48,913 nt of DNA from an uncultured Pseudomonadota bacterium (lineage in GTDB: Bacteria > Pseudomonadota > Gammaproteobacteria > Burkholderiales > Methylophilaceae), in the NCBI GenBank assembly GCA_903838125.1, contig CAILXF010000032.1:1-48913 (forward strand), written 5' to 3'. Position 1 is the first letter of the stretch; every line of letters begins with the position of its first letter. The notes below the pieces were generated by a model that was given only the letters and a program-made list of their open reading frames with translations, was not told where the DNA came from and did no database searches. Shown in pieces: positions 8,538 through 17,845 of the stretch. The translations under genes were made by a program, and so were the position numbers.

Positions 8538-9209
8538 CTAAAGTGCCATTCGCACTGCTGTAAGTTTTTGTATATCAAGACCAAACTGACGCTGACTGTT
8601 TACACAAACTCCACCTCTAAAACCTATGTAATTTGGCTTCAAAAGTTTTGCTTGTGCAATATGCTCTAATTTTAAAGATCCAGCTAATCCAAAAGACAAA
8701 TCATATCTTCGTGCTTGCTGTGCAAAATCTGTACACTGCTTATGGGTATAATTATCAAACAAACTAAGACCATTTTTCTGTGCGGTATCTAACATAACGC
8801 CAATAAATCCATACCTCTTTAATACTGCCATTAAATCTGCTACATATTGATACTCGGCAAATAACACAGCAATTAAATTAACACCACTCACTGCTATGGG
8901 CTGCAAATTCTTTAAAACAGCCTGATAGTCATCATTGGGGAAAAATCCAATTTTAATAAAATCTACTTTGTGTGCGGCTAACGCATTGACTGCTGGAATG
9001 ATTAGCCCAGGCTCCATAGCGAGGTCGCCTATGGTGGCACTTACTGGCTTTTTTCCATCAACCAAAGCCAATACGGCTTGAATGATAGGCAATGGTAGCG
9101 CGCCAAGAGCACCTGATGCTGGATCTTTTAAATCAATAATGTCAGCACCATGAATTAATGCTAGTTTGGCTTCTTCTACGCTAGTCACACTAATCAGTAA
9201 TTGACTCAT
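8538..9209 (-). CDS. mfnB: MfnB-like (5-formylfuran-3-yl)methyl phosphate synthase
   Basis: The archaeal homologue condenses two glyceraldehyde-3-phosphate molecules into the furan precursor of methanofuran. In methylotrophs the same family serves the methanofuran-like cofactor of the Fhc complex. The 223-residue TIM-barrel protein shows the family N-terminus ISVTSVEEAKLALIHGADI followed by DLKDP. K28 there corresponds to the Schiff-base lysine known in the Methanocaldococcus enzyme, and a second conserved lysine (K145) lies in LDTAQKNG. The ATG overlaps the upstream DUF447 gene by four bases. It is the last gene of the cofactor cluster, and fhcBA elsewhere in the window is the expected consumer of the product. 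Confidence 0.85.
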   Translation of the reverse strand: MSQLLISVTSVEEAKLALIHGADIIDLKDPASGALGALPLPIIQAVLALVDGKKPVSATIGDLAMEPGLIIPAVNALAAHKVDFIKIGFFPNDDYQAVLKNLQPIAVSGVNLIAVLFAEYQYVADLMAVLKRYGFIGVMLDTAQKNGLSLFDNYTHKQCTDFAQQARRYDLSFGLAGSLKLEHIAQAKLLKPNYIGFRGGVCVNSQRQFGLDIQKLTAVRMAL

Positions 9210-9781
9210 GCTAAATTTTCATTATTTAACATAGCACGATGGTTAGTCACCGCTTCCATTAGCCAAGACCAAGCTTCCAACTCACGCGGACCTGCGGTTT
9301 TCTCAATGGCAATGTTTAGATATTCAAGCTCTTGCTCAATTTTATCCATAGGCAATCTAGTCAGACGACTGACCAAAACCGCTAACTCTATCACAGCAGC
9401 CTGCGCACGGTTAAAACCCTGAAAAGCTTGATGCTGCTTCTCATGCAGCACTTGCAAAAACAACTGTGGGCGAAGCGGATGGTCTATTACATTAACTAAC
9501 TTTAATTCTTTATGCGCTAAACACGTCGCCAGCCTAACGCCTACAACTTTATCGGCATCAACCAAATCCCATGCTGAACGCCCAGTAAGTGCAGCAGCAA
9601 AAACACGTACATCATCGGTTAGATTCATCACAGCATGATTGCTTGCTAAAATATTAGCCATCGTACTAGATGGCTTATAAGGTGAAATGACCACTAAACC
9701 ATCTTGCATAGTAATTCCAAAAGGTGCGACATGCGGCACTCCCATGGCATCAACGCTGGTAATAATGGTTTCGTATATCAT
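9206..9781 (-). CDS. DUF447-family flavin-fold protein of the tetrahydromethanopterin-linked gene set
   Basis: This 191-residue protein matches the DUF447 family: it begins MIYETIITSVDAMGVPHVAPFGIT, has the ISPYKPSSTMANILAS segment and a helical second half. The N-terminal part resembles a split-barrel flavin-binding fold. Such genes occur in methanogens and in methylotrophs beside H4MPT/methanofuran genes, but I know of no established reaction. It overlaps the preceding DHPS-like gene by four bases and the following mfnB by four bases, so the three proteins are made together. A role in making or using the C1 cofactors is inferred from context. Confidence 0.75.
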   Translation of the reverse strand: MIYETIITSVDAMGVPHVAPFGITMQDGLVVISPYKPSSTMANILASNHAVMNLTDDVRVFAAALTGRSAWDLVDADKVVGVRLATCLAHKELKLVNVIDHPLRPQLFLQVLHEKQHQAFQGFNRAQAAVIELAVLVSRLTRLPMDKIEQELEYLNIAIEKTAGPRELEAWSWLMEAVTNHRAMLNNENLA

Positions 9782-11184
9782 ATTAACTTGCGCTTCGCTT
9801 TAAGCGCCGCTGCGCGGTGCTCTGCTTTAGGTTGTGTCGGCTGAGCCATAGTCGCCACGCCCCAGTCAATTTCCTGATCCTGTACATAGCGCTTTTTAAG
9901 TTGCCAAGCAATTTGTGCGCGAGCCAACTCAACACCCAAATAGAATGCGTGCGAGGCATCCTCAGCGACATCTAAGTGTGGATACAATGCAAAAGGATCC
10001 AACGCCTGATGAATACCATCGCGGTTATAGATATGCACACCACTCTCGCTCACCTGAATACGGAAATTTGGATCTTTAATCAGAAGTGCAATTTCTTTAA
10101 TTTCATCAGCACTATATGTAAATGGACGGCGATCATGCAGGCCTAATAAACCTTTACTGTAGCCTCGTGGTAGCCGCTCATCTTGCTTGGCTGCGTGCAT
10201 AACACGCCTTGCAATATCGGCTTCTAGTATTGCATTCACCGCATGGGGGCTCACTGACGTGGCTAACACAGCATTAATTTTAAGCTCACTGATAATGCCG
10301 AACAATAAGGCGTTGATGCCAGTGGTGTCAGCATCTGTCAGCTCAGTAAGATTACCAATACCCATCATTATTTGAATGTCAGGATATTTCTTACGCAACT
10401 TTTGGTAGCGCACAATGGAATTGGCGAAGCCGAAATGAATAGGATCCAAAATCGCATCAGCAATAAAAGGCTTACCAAATTTCAGACACATTTCAATCGC
10501 CCGATACAACGAGGGTAAATTATTCGGTTTGGCAGGAATTAAAATTGGTATTGCTGAAACCTCATCAGCAACCCATAACGTTTTCTCTGTCAAACTAAGC
10601 AAAAAATCAGCACCCGCATGCCCTGCCCGCAACAAGTCATCGGTACTATTGGAATCCACGCTAACTTGCATACCTAATTGCTTTAGCGCTATCACAGCAT
10701 CAGCTAGATGAGGAAAATCTTGGCCTGGCAAACAGCCTAAATCAATGACATTGGCACCTTGCGCTTGGAATAACTGGGATTTTTTAACGATCGCTTCAAC
10801 ACTGAGCATGGGTGCATCAACAATTTCTGCAAAAATATTGACGCTATACTGACTTAAATCAGGTACTAGGCCGGCTTGACCAAAGTATTGTGGCAAATCT
10901 TTTAAATCAGCAGGGCCACGCACGACTGGCACACCATATTGAACTGCCAGCTGCGTCAAATCCCCTTGACACAACCCAGGTAAAATCACTTTATCGGCGT
11001 CCCCGCTGACTTTAAGGCGGCGTGCAATTAAATCCGGCGTCATCAATGCTGCAACTGATACCCCGATTTGTTCAATTCTGTATTTGAACGTAGGAGTCTT
11101 TGGGTTGCTTTGGACTTGATCTAACACTTTTTTCAGGCTTTTTTCTGCAAGCTTGCCTGTCAAAAAAAGTAGTTTCTCAGCCAT
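9778..11184 (-). CDS. Dihydropteroate-synthase-like protein (tetrahydromethanopterin cluster)
   Basis: This 468-residue protein is far longer than folate DHPS (about 280). An N-terminal domain of about 150 residues precedes a TIM-barrel with DHPS-like strands (NVIDLGCLPGQDFPHL, MQVSVDSNSTDDLLRAGHAGADFLLSL, PFIADAILDPIHFGF, IMMGIGNLTELTDADTTGINALL). A C-terminal domain of about 120 residues ends in a basic tail. Proteins of this architecture are found with H4MPT genes in methylotrophs and archaea and have been proposed to join the pterin to the arylamine moiety; that step is inference here. It lies five bases after the flavoprotein gene and overlaps DUF447 by four. Confidence 0.78.
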   Translation of the reverse strand: MAEKLLFLTGKLAEKSLKKVLDQVQSNPKTPTFKYRIEQIGVSVAALMTPDLIARRLKVSGDADKVILPGLCQGDLTQLAVQYGVPVVRGPADLKDLPQYFGQAGLVPDLSQYSVNIFAEIVDAPMLSVEAIVKKSQLFQAQGANVIDLGCLPGQDFPHLADAVIALKQLGMQVSVDSNSTDDLLRAGHAGADFLLSLTEKTLWVADEVSAIPILIPAKPNNLPSLYRAIEMCLKFGKPFIADAILDPIHFGFANSIVRYQKLRKKYPDIQIMMGIGNLTELTDADTTGINALLFGIISELKINAVLATSVSPHAVNAILEADIARRVMHAAKQDERLPRGYSKGLLGLHDRRPFTYSADEIKEIALLIKDPNFRIQVSESGVHIYNRDGIHQALDPFALYPHLDVAEDASHAFYLGVELARAQIAWQLKKRYVQDQEIDWGVATMAQPTQPKAEHRAAALKAKRKLI

Positions 11185-11189
11185 TAAAT

Positions 11190-11735
11190 TTAGCTTTTCT
11201 TTGTAATGACTGCCTGTAATCTGGCGTGTACACTATCTTTTAAACTTTGCATATCTTCCACCAAATGCGTATCAACGTAGGTTTTTATCTTAGCACTATT
11301 ATCTAAATCAATCTGGCGCGGATAAACTTTAACCATATGATCTCGCGGCGCTTCTGACTCTAACTCTGGCGCGGTATCACAGGCAAAAATAATACTAGGT
11401 ACACGAGTTTTTCCGGCCTGTGCATATAGATTAGTGACTAGATTATCTGAGATACCATAAACCATTTTAGCAATGGTATTGGAAGTGGCAGGGGCAATGA
11501 CCAGTGTATGATAGCGCCCTTTATAGAACAATTCGACTGGCACGCTACTGGAGGTTTTATCCTGAAAAACTTTACCTACATTGTGCTTATAGCCGTATTG
11601 CTGCATCACTTCTGCGGCGGCCTTGCTTAGGAACAAATCAACATCATCTAACGTATGAATAATCTCTATACATTCGCGTAGATAATGCCCTGAACCTGTA
11701 ATAGCCCAAGCTAGGCGTTTTTTTTCTATCACCAC
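11190..11735 (-). CDS. Archaeoflavoprotein / dihydromethanopterin reductase (DmrB/AfpA)-like
   Basis: This 181-residue protein is of the flavoprotein (phosphopantothenoylcysteine-decarboxylase-like) fold. The start RLAWAITGSGHYLRECIEI contains the FMN-binding TGSG loop, and VIAPATSNTIAKMVYGISDNLVTNL is the second flavin/active-site segment. Related proteins reduce dihydromethanopterin to tetrahydromethanopterin, the last step of the cofactor pathway, which fits this cluster. The frame opens with tandem GTG codons (11735, 11732) and no clear ribosome-binding site, only 26 bases after purA; expression may rely on transcription from purA. A different oxidoreductase role cannot be ruled out. Confidence 0.7.
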   Translation of the reverse strand: MVIEKKRLAWAITGSGHYLRECIEIIHTLDDVDLFLSKAAAEVMQQYGYKHNVGKVFQDKTSSSVPVELFYKGRYHTLVIAPATSNTIAKMVYGISDNLVTNLYAQAGKTRVPSIIFACDTAPELESEAPRDHMVKVYPRQIDLDNSAKIKTYVDTHLVEDMQSLKDSVHARLQAVITKKS

Positions 11736-11761
11736 GATTTTAAATATGCAACTTTCTAAAC

Positions 11762-13117
11762 TTAAGCAAATGGATGGCGTAACACTATTGTTTCATCGCG
11801 TTCTGGTCCAGTAGAAACGATATCTACAGGCACGCCACATAAAGTTTCCAAGCGTTTCAGATAACGCTGCGCATTTTTAGGTAAGCCTTCCCACGTTTTA
11901 ACGCCAAAAGTGTTATCAGTCCAACCAGGGACAGTTTCATAGATTGGCTGGCATCGCGCCACATCATCAGCACCGATTGGCAATAAATCAAGCAACTTGC
12001 CATCTAACATGTAGCCTGTGCAGATATTAAGTTCTTGTATGCCATCCAAGACATCTAATTTAGTAATACATAACCCAGTCAGGCCATTAATGCGCGCTGA
12101 ACGACGTAAAGCGGCTGCATCAAACCAACCGCAACGGCGTTTACGCTTAGTGACAGTCCCGATTTCTTGACCTTTAACTGACATTTGATTACCTGGGCAA
12201 TTTTCCGTATCAATATCAAGTTCACTTGGGAACGGACCACCGCCAACACGCGTGGTGTAAGCTTTAGTGATACCAAGTACATAGTGCAACATATTAGGAC
12301 CCACACCTGCACCCGCCGCCGCTTGACCAGAAACACAATTGCTAGAAGTGACATAAGGGTAAGTGCCATGATCTACGTCTAATAAAGTGCCTTGCGCGCC
12401 TTCAAACAACAGGTTTTGACCAGCAGCATTAGCTTCATACAAAGCAGCGGAGATGTCAGCCACCATCGGTTTAATTAAATCCGCTTTCTGCAAAGCAGAG
12501 TCAAGCTGTTGATTGAAATCAACCGCTTCAGCTCCTAGGTACTTAGTCAGCACAAAGTTGTGATAATCAAGCACATCACGTAATTTCTCACTAAATTGAT
12601 CAGGGTAAAATAAATCATATAGACGTAGAGCGCGTCGTGCCACTTTATCTTCGTAGGTGGGACCTATCCCTTTACCTGTCGTACCAATTTTCTTATCTGC
12701 ACCACGCTTAAGTTCACGCGCCACATCTAAACGCACATGGTAGTCCAAAATCAATGGGCAGCCAGGGCTTACCTTTAAACGGCTCTTAACATCTAAACCA
12801 TCTTTTTCTAGAGAGTCAATTTCGTATAATAAATGTCCAGCATCTAGTACCACACCGTTGCCGATATAGCAGTTCACGCCAGCACGCACAATGCCAGAAG
12901 GTACTAAGTTAAGCTTGTAAACGCGTTGTGCTGCACCCTGCCCTACGACTAATGTATGGCCAGCATTATGTCCGCCTTGAAAGCGCACCACGCCTTGGGC
13001 ATGATCGGTCAGCCAATCAACGATCTTGCCTTTGCCTTCATCGCCCCATTGTGTGCCGATGACAACAACGTTTTTCGCAGATTTAGTAATTAGGGTGTTT
13101 GTTGCAGTATTGGCCAT
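11762..13117 (-). CDS. purA: Adenylosuccinate synthase
   Basis: This enzyme makes adenylosuccinate from IMP, aspartate and GTP, the first committed step to AMP. The 451-residue protein has a 14-residue leader before [20 protein letters not shown], with the GTP-binding GDEGKGK at 25-31. It also has the [13 protein letters not shown] site, the [14 protein letters not shown] loop, [22 protein letters not shown] and the C-terminal [16 protein letters not shown]. It follows hisZ by 78 bases containing an imperfect hairpin, and is followed by the C1-cofactor genes on the same strand. The hisZ-purA order behind hflKC is standard in betaproteobacteria. Confidence 0.97.
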   Translation of the reverse strand: MANTATNTLITKSAKNVVVIGTQWGDEGKGKIVDWLTDHAQGVVRFQGGHNAGHTLVVGQGAAQRVYKLNLVPSGIVRAGVNCYIGNGVVLDAGHLLYEIDSLEKDGLDVKSRLKVSPGCPLILDYHVRLDVARELKRGADKKIGTTGKGIGPTYEDKVARRALRLYDLFYPDQFSEKLRDVLDYHNFVLTKYLGAEAVDFNQQLDSALQKADLIKPMVADISAALYEANAAGQNLLFEGAQGTLLDVDHGTYPYVTSSNCVSGQAAAGAGVGPNMLHYVLGITKAYTTRVGGGPFPSELDIDTENCPGNQMSVKGQEIGTVTKRKRRCGWFDAAALRRSARINGLTGLCITKLDVLDGIQELNICTGYMLDGKLLDLLPIGADDVARCQPIYETVPGWTDNTFGVKTWEGLPKNAQRYLKRLETLCGVPVDIVSTGPERDETIVLRHPFA

Positions 13118-13160
13118 AACGGGTACTTTATATTTTAGTTATATTTAATTTTGTGTGACT

Positions 13161-13193
13161 AAGCTACAACCTGCGCTTCGCAAGTGGCAGCTT
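13161..13193. other. Imperfect hairpin between hisZ and purA
   Basis: AAGCT (13161-13165) pairs with AGCTT (13189-13193) and TGCG pairs with CGCA further in, with small internal mismatches. On the coding (minus) strand no U-tract follows. On the plus strand a T8 run lies about ten bases after the stem, but no plus-strand gene ends here. It may be an mRNA-processing or attenuating structure. Confidence 0.35.
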
Positions 13194-13195
13194 GT

Positions 13196-14359
13196 TTAGT
13201 TTTTTTTGATTGCAACCACATGCCAGCCTGAATTGAAATGTGACAATTCTCTGTCGCAATTTAACTCTTCAAGATTTACATGCTCTCCAGGAAACGCTTG
13301 GACTACCACGTGACCTTCAGCTCGGAGGCTTGCTATTTTAACAGTTAATGTGGGTTCTGCATCTGCAGGAGCAAAGATTGCCGCTGTAGCTTCAATCGCT
13401 GGTAACGCTGTGACCACGCCACGTAAGTCTAGGCTAAAACCAGTGGCTGGGCGCGCACGACCAAAAGTCAAACCAACCTCATCATAGCGTCCACCTAGCG
13501 CTAGTGGGCCTTTATACCCCTGCGCATAAGCTGAAAACACAATGCCACTATGATAGTGATATCCACGTAATTCACTTAAGTCAAAACTGACACTGACATT
13601 CATTTGAGTCAAGGCGTTGCCAACGGTAGCCAAATCAGCCAAGGCATTTTGTATGTCCGGTGTACGAGGCAGTACTTGTGCTGCCTTTGCCAGAATGGTT
13701 TGATCGCCATTAAGTGTAGTTAAATTAATTAAAGCTTCGCGGGTAGTCTTATCTAAACCTTGCGCGAGTGCTGCAACAGCTGTCTGATCTTTACTTTGCA
13801 AAGCTGCATATAGTGCTTGCTCAAGTTGAGGTGCAATTTGGCTAGACTTAATCAAACTGCCAAAGACAGCGACATGACTAAAATCCATATGCACTTCCGT
13901 AATGCCCATCGCTTGCAGGGCATTAATTAATAAACTTTGAATTTCAATATCACTTTCAACCCCAGCATGGCCGTAAAGCTCAGCGCCAACCTGCAAAGGT
14001 TCGCGTGTCTGCGCTAAACCATCTGGCTTGGTACGTAATACACTACCTGCATAACATAAGCGCGTAACACCTTGTTGGTTTAACAGATGCGCATCAATTC
14101 GCGCAGCTTGTGGCGTCATGTCTGCACGCACGCCCATTAAACGTCCTGTCAACTGATCAACCACTTTAAATGTGGCAATATCCAAATCATGACCGGCACC
14201 CGTGATTAAGGACTCCATATATTCCAACATTGGCGGAATAACATATTGATAGCCGTGCACCTTGAATAAATCCAAAATGGTTCGACGTAAAGTTTCAATG
14301 CGAGCAGCTTCTGCTGGCAACACATCTTCAATATATTCTGGAAGTAACCAATTACGCAT
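13196..14359 (-). CDS. hisZ: ATP phosphoribosyltransferase regulatory subunit HisZ
   Basis: HisZ is a catalytically dead relative of histidyl-tRNA synthetase that forms an octamer with the short HisG and confers histidine feedback on the first step of histidine synthesis. The protein (387 residues from the chosen ATG) starts MRNWLLPEYIEDVLPAEAARIE. It keeps the class II core with MGVRADMTPQAARIDAHLL (motif 2-like) and LALGGRYDEVGLTFGRARPATGFSLDLR (motif 3-like). The frame opens at GTG 14371 followed by two in-frame ATGs, so the exact start among 14371, 14368, 14365 and 14359 is uncertain. It sits between the DUF2065 gene and purA. Confidence 0.94.
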   Translation of the reverse strand: MRNWLLPEYIEDVLPAEAARIETLRRTILDLFKVHGYQYVIPPMLEYMESLITGAGHDLDIATFKVVDQLTGRLMGVRADMTPQAARIDAHLLNQQGVTRLCYAGSVLRTKPDGLAQTREPLQVGAELYGHAGVESDIEIQSLLINALQAMGITEVHMDFSHVAVFGSLIKSSQIAPQLEQALYAALQSKDQTAVAALAQGLDKTTREALINLTTLNGDQTILAKAAQVLPRTPDIQNALADLATVGNALTQMNVSVSFDLSELRGYHYHSGIVFSAYAQGYKGPLALGGRYDEVGLTFGRARPATGFSLDLRGVVTALPAIEATAAIFAPADAEPTLTVKIASLRAEGHVVVQAFPGEHVNLEELNCDRELSHFNSGWHVVAIKKN

Positions 14360-14385
14360 TTTCATCATCACTCAATAACCAATAA

Positions 14386-14571
14386 TCACTTGCTGAACAA
14401 AATTAACACTAAACCTAACAGTACCGACATCAAACCCATAAACCGTAATTGTCCATCTTTAAGCGCCATTATGCGCCTAAATGTATCACGCCAAGCTTGT
14501 GGGAGCAGTAAGGGCATGAGACCTTCAAGCACTAAAAACAAACCCAAAACAGTCAGTAAAGTCAATTGCAT
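14386..14571 (-). CDS. Small DUF2065 (YjeT-like) membrane protein
   Basis: A 61-residue protein with two hydrophobic segments (about 3-23 and 43-59) separated by a basic stretch RDTFRRIMALKDGQLRF. It matches the DUF2065/YjeT family, conserved directly downstream of hflC in proteobacteria. It has no known activity. Location between hflC (38 bases upstream) and hisZ (26 bases downstream) supports an authentic gene and an association with the membrane HflKC complex. Confidence 0.88.
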   Translation of the reverse strand: MQLTLLTVLGLFLVLEGLMPLLLPQAWRDTFRRIMALKDGQLRFMGLMSVLLGLVLILFSK

Positions 14572-14608
14572 CTAGAATTAATCCTGTTAGCTTTAACTAC
14601 ATTGACTG

Positions 14609-15493
14609 TCACTTAACCTTAGCTTTACCAGGACTACGCATGTACTTAAAGAAGTCTGAACCCGGATCTAACACCATGACATCACTTTTGCTATTAAAGC
14701 TATTCTTGTAGGCTTCTGTGCTGCGATAAAACGCATAGAATTCAGCATTTTTTCCATAGGACTGATTGTAGATCGCCGCAGCTGAAGCATCACCCTCGCC
14801 CTTAGTTTTTTGAGCTTCACGATAAGCTTCCGCGATAATCACTTCACGCTGCTTATCCGCATCAGCACGGATTTTTTCAGAGGCGGCAGATCCTTCTGAG
14901 CGGAGCTGATTAGCTAAACGCTTACGCTCTGCGATCATGCGATCAAACACAGATTTACTGATTTCTTCAGCATAGTCAACGCGTTTCAAACGCACATCAA
15001 CCACTTCTATGCCCATCTGACGCGCCTCTTGGTCAGCTTTATGCCGCAGATTATCCATCACGATGCCTCGTTCACCGGCAATCACATCATGTACGGTGCG
15101 TTTACCAAACTCAGCACGCAAGCCCGCGTTTACCACTTTAGATAAACGATCTTCAGCAGCGATTTCACCACCGTCTTTAATTGAAACGTAATATTTTGCC
15201 GGATCAACTATGCGCCATTTAACAAACGAGTCCACCATCATGTATTTGTTCTCGCTGGTAATGAATTTGGCAGGCTGTTCCCAATCCAAAGTCAGAATGC
15301 GATTATCAAAATACTTAAGGTTATCTACCAAGGGCATTTTGAAATATAGACCTGGTTCTTTTTTGACTGCCACTATTTCACCCAAACGCTGTACCAAAAC
15401 ATATTGAGTTTGATTCACGGTAAAAGCTGAGGTTGAAAGCAAGACTAAGGCTAAGAAAGCAACAATCAGGAGGCTACTTAAATTTTTCATCAT
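14609..15493 (-). CDS. hflC: HflC, SPFH-domain partner of HflK
   Basis: HflC and HflK form a large membrane cage that surrounds and modulates the FtsH protease. The 294-residue protein has an N-terminal membrane anchor (about 5-25) and the TQYVLVQRLGEIVAVKKEPGLYFK start of the SPFH/band 7 domain. A long Ala/Glu/Arg-rich helical region (about 185-250) follows, with the KTKGEGDASAAAIYNQSYG segment typical of HflC. Its first base overlaps the last base of hflK, so the two are coupled and made in a matched ratio. Confidence 0.95.
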   Translation of the reverse strand: MMKNLSSLLIVAFLALVLLSTSAFTVNQTQYVLVQRLGEIVAVKKEPGLYFKMPLVDNLKYFDNRILTLDWEQPAKFITSENKYMMVDSFVKWRIVDPAKYYVSIKDGGEIAAEDRLSKVVNAGLRAEFGKRTVHDVIAGERGIVMDNLRHKADQEARQMGIEVVDVRLKRVDYAEEISKSVFDRMIAERKRLANQLRSEGSAASEKIRADADKQREVIIAEAYREAQKTKGEGDASAAAIYNQSYGKNAEFYAFYRSTEAYKNSFNSKSDVMVLDPGSDFFKYMRSPGKAKVK

Positions 15494-16677
15494 TATCGGC
15501 TCTCTCTATCACGGCTACGAAAAGCATCGCGGCTACGCTCAGCAGTCGCTGCTTTATCTGGTGTAACCACGGCCTGTGGATTTAGTGATTGCAAAGACTG
15601 CGACTGCTGAGGCGTTGCTGCGCCATTAGCATTAATAATCTTATCTAAAGGTAAATAAAGCATATTATTACCTGCTTTCTGATCAACAAGCACCTTACTC
15701 ACGCTTGATAAAATTTGCTCTTGCGCATCTAAAAATAAACGTTGGCGCGTCACTTCTGGCGCTTTAATATATTGCGCTAGAATTTGATCAAAGCGACTCG
15801 CATTACCCTTAGCTTCACTTTCAATCTTCAGTTTATAACCAGCTGATTCTGCCAGTAAACGTGAGGCCGTGCCGCGTGCTTTAGGAATCACATCATTCGC
15901 GTAGGCCTGACCTTCGTTAATTTGACGTTGATTATCCTGATTGGCACGGTTGACGTCTTCAAAGGCTTCTTGCACTTGCTCAGGCGGTTGTGCGCTTTGT
16001 AAAGACACGCTGATAATTTTAACGCCGGTTTTATAGCCGTCTAAAATCACTTGCATACGTTCAGAAGTATCTTGTAGCCCTTTTTGCAATAAATCGTCTA
16101 GTTTATTCTTACCAACAACTTCACGAATCGCTGTTTCAGCTGCTGACATCACCGCGTTATCGGTAGAGCGGTTATTAAATAAATAGTCTTTGGCGTTTTT
16201 GAGGTTGTATTGCACCGCAAACTGCAAATCAATAATATTTTCATCTTCGGTTAACATTAAAGCTTCACGCGGTTGCTTGGTTTTTCCGCCACTATTCTCG
16301 CCACTACTTCTGTAGCCGACTTCAAGACGACGGACTTGTTCCATATTCACGACATCCACTTTTTCAAACGGGTACGGAAAATGCCAGCGCGGGCCGGGTT
16401 CGGTAGTATCTACAAATGCACCAAAACGCTGCACTACCCCAAGAGAGCCTTGGTCAACAATGTAAAATCCTGTGCCGAACCAAATTAAAACCACCGTAGC
16501 CACGATAGGTAAAATTGGGAAATTCATACTGCCCGCACTTGGCGTGTTAGGTGGGCGATTAGCACCACCGCTCTTACCAAATAAGGTATTGATTTTACGG
16601 CTCAGATCACGCATGACCTGATCTAGATCTGGCGGACCTTCGTTATTGCGTTGTCCCCAACCGGGAAATTTAATCAT
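15493..16677 (-). CDS. hflK: HflK, SPFH-domain partner of HflC
   Basis: This is the larger subunit of the FtsH-modulating HflKC complex. The 394-residue protein begins with a Gly/Pro/Asn-rich cytoplasmic segment (FPGWGQRNNEGPPDL), then a transmembrane helix near 51-72 (FPILPIVATVVLIWFGTGFY). The SPFH domain starting IVDQGSLGVVQRFG follows, then a coiled region and a Ser/Arg/Asp-rich tail (RSRDAFRSRDRESR). GGAG five to six bases before the ATG is a strong ribosome-binding site. It is 28 bases after hflX. Confidence 0.95.
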   Translation of the reverse strand: MIKFPGWGQRNNEGPPDLDQVMRDLSRKINTLFGKSGGANRPPNTPSAGSMNFPILPIVATVVLIWFGTGFYIVDQGSLGVVQRFGAFVDTTEPGPRWHFPYPFEKVDVVNMEQVRRLEVGYRSSGENSGGKTKQPREALMLTEDENIIDLQFAVQYNLKNAKDYLFNNRSTDNAVMSAAETAIREVVGKNKLDDLLQKGLQDTSERMQVILDGYKTGVKIISVSLQSAQPPEQVQEAFEDVNRANQDNQRQINEGQAYANDVIPKARGTASRLLAESAGYKLKIESEAKGNASRFDQILAQYIKAPEVTRQRLFLDAQEQILSSVSKVLVDQKAGNNMLYLPLDKIINANGAATPQQSQSLQSLNPQAVVTPDKAATAERSRDAFRSRDRESR

Positions 16678-16705
16678 TTAATGCTCCAAAAAAGTAAGAT
16701 ACAGC

Positions 16706-17842
16706 TTACGCATAAGCGCTTTGCTCCGTACTTAGCTTATGTAAATACTGCTGATGCTCAGCCATTGCCAATCGCAACAAATCCATTCCAGCACCGGTTT
16801 TAGCAGATACATGTATGGTCGTAATTCTACCATACTCATCACGGCTAACCATTGGCTCTAAGCCCACTCGATCAATTTGATTATGCACAAGGATCTGCGG
16901 TACTTTATCAGCACCAATTTCCTGTAACACCTTGTTTACTTGTGTAATTTGTTCGTCACGATTACTACTGGCGGTATCAACAATATGTAATAGCAAATCA
17001 GCCTGAACCGCTTCTTCCAAAGTCGCACTAAATGCTTCGACCAACGCATGAGGCAAATGCTTAATAAAACCCACGGTGTCCGAAAGCACTACAGAGCCAC
17101 AATCCGGAATAAATATTTTGTGCGTAGTAGTATCTAAAGTCGCAAACAACTGGTCGGCTACATAAAGATCGGCTTTAGTAAGCCTATTAAATAAGGTTGA
17201 TTTTCCGGCATTGGTATAGCCTACTAGCGACACAGTCATTAAATTAGAGCGTTTACGCGCCTTGCGCTGCATACCTCGCTGCGCCTTAAGCTTTGCTAAC
17301 CGCTCTCGCAACTGCTTCACTTTGTCGCGCAGCATGCGGCGATCAAGCTCCAACTGCGTTTCACCAGGGCCTCCGCGAACACCAATACCACCCTTTTGAC
17401 GTTCTAAGTGGGTCCATCCTCGCACCAATCGTGTAGATAAATGCTCTAACTGCGCCAACTCTACCTGCAACTTACCTTCATGGCTTTGTGCACGCTGGCT
17501 AAATATATCGAGAATTAGACCAGTTCTGTCTACGACTCTCGCATCTAGTAACCGCTCTAGATTACGCTGTTGCGATGGGGATAAGTCGTGATTAAATACG
17601 GCAATATTAGCTTCACTTGCTTGCATCAACTGCGATAACTCATCAGCCTTACCACTACCGATAAAGAGTTTAGCATCAGGCGTAGAACGTTTGGTTTGCA
17701 CTGTCCCACGAACAGACAATCCCGCACTAATACTAAGTTGACGGAGCTCGTGTAGACTCTCCTCGTAATCGCTATCACCAAAATTAACGCTAACCAAAAT
17801 AGCAGCTTCGCCGCCAGTTGGTCTTTCCAGCATATCTTTCAA
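16706..17842 (-). CDS. hflX: Ribosome-associated GTPase HflX
   Basis: HflX splits stalled 70S ribosomes under stress. The protein (378 residues from TTG 17842, 375 from ATG 17833) has the HflX N-terminal domain with the glycine-rich QKGGIGVRGGPGETQLELDRR segment at about 149-169. The GTPase G1 motif GYTNAGKST is at 208-216, with G3 DTVGF and G4-like HNQID. It lies three bases after the hfq stop. Whether the TTG or the ATG nine bases later is used cannot be decided from the weak ribosome-binding signals. Confidence 0.95.
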   Translation of the reverse strand: MKDMLERPTGGEAAILVSVNFGDSDYEESLHELRQLSISAGLSVRGTVQTKRSTPDAKLFIGSGKADELSQLMQASEANIAVFNHDLSPSQQRNLERLLDARVVDRTGLILDIFSQRAQSHEGKLQVELAQLEHLSTRLVRGWTHLERQKGGIGVRGGPGETQLELDRRMLRDKVKQLRERLAKLKAQRGMQRKARKRSNLMTVSLVGYTNAGKSTLFNRLTKADLYVADQLFATLDTTTHKIFIPDCGSVVLSDTVGFIKHLPHALVEAFSATLEEAVQADLLLHIVDTASSNRDEQITQVNKVLQEIGADKVPQILVHNQIDRVGLEPMVSRDEYGRITTIHVSAKTGAGMDLLRLAMAEHQQYLHKLSTEQSAYA

Positions 17843-17845
17843 CGC

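Noticed and set aside
13118-13195. Purine riboswitch ahead of purA
   Set aside because: Only a simple imperfect hairpin is visible; the conserved three-way junction and loop sequences of purine or PRPP riboswitches are not present.
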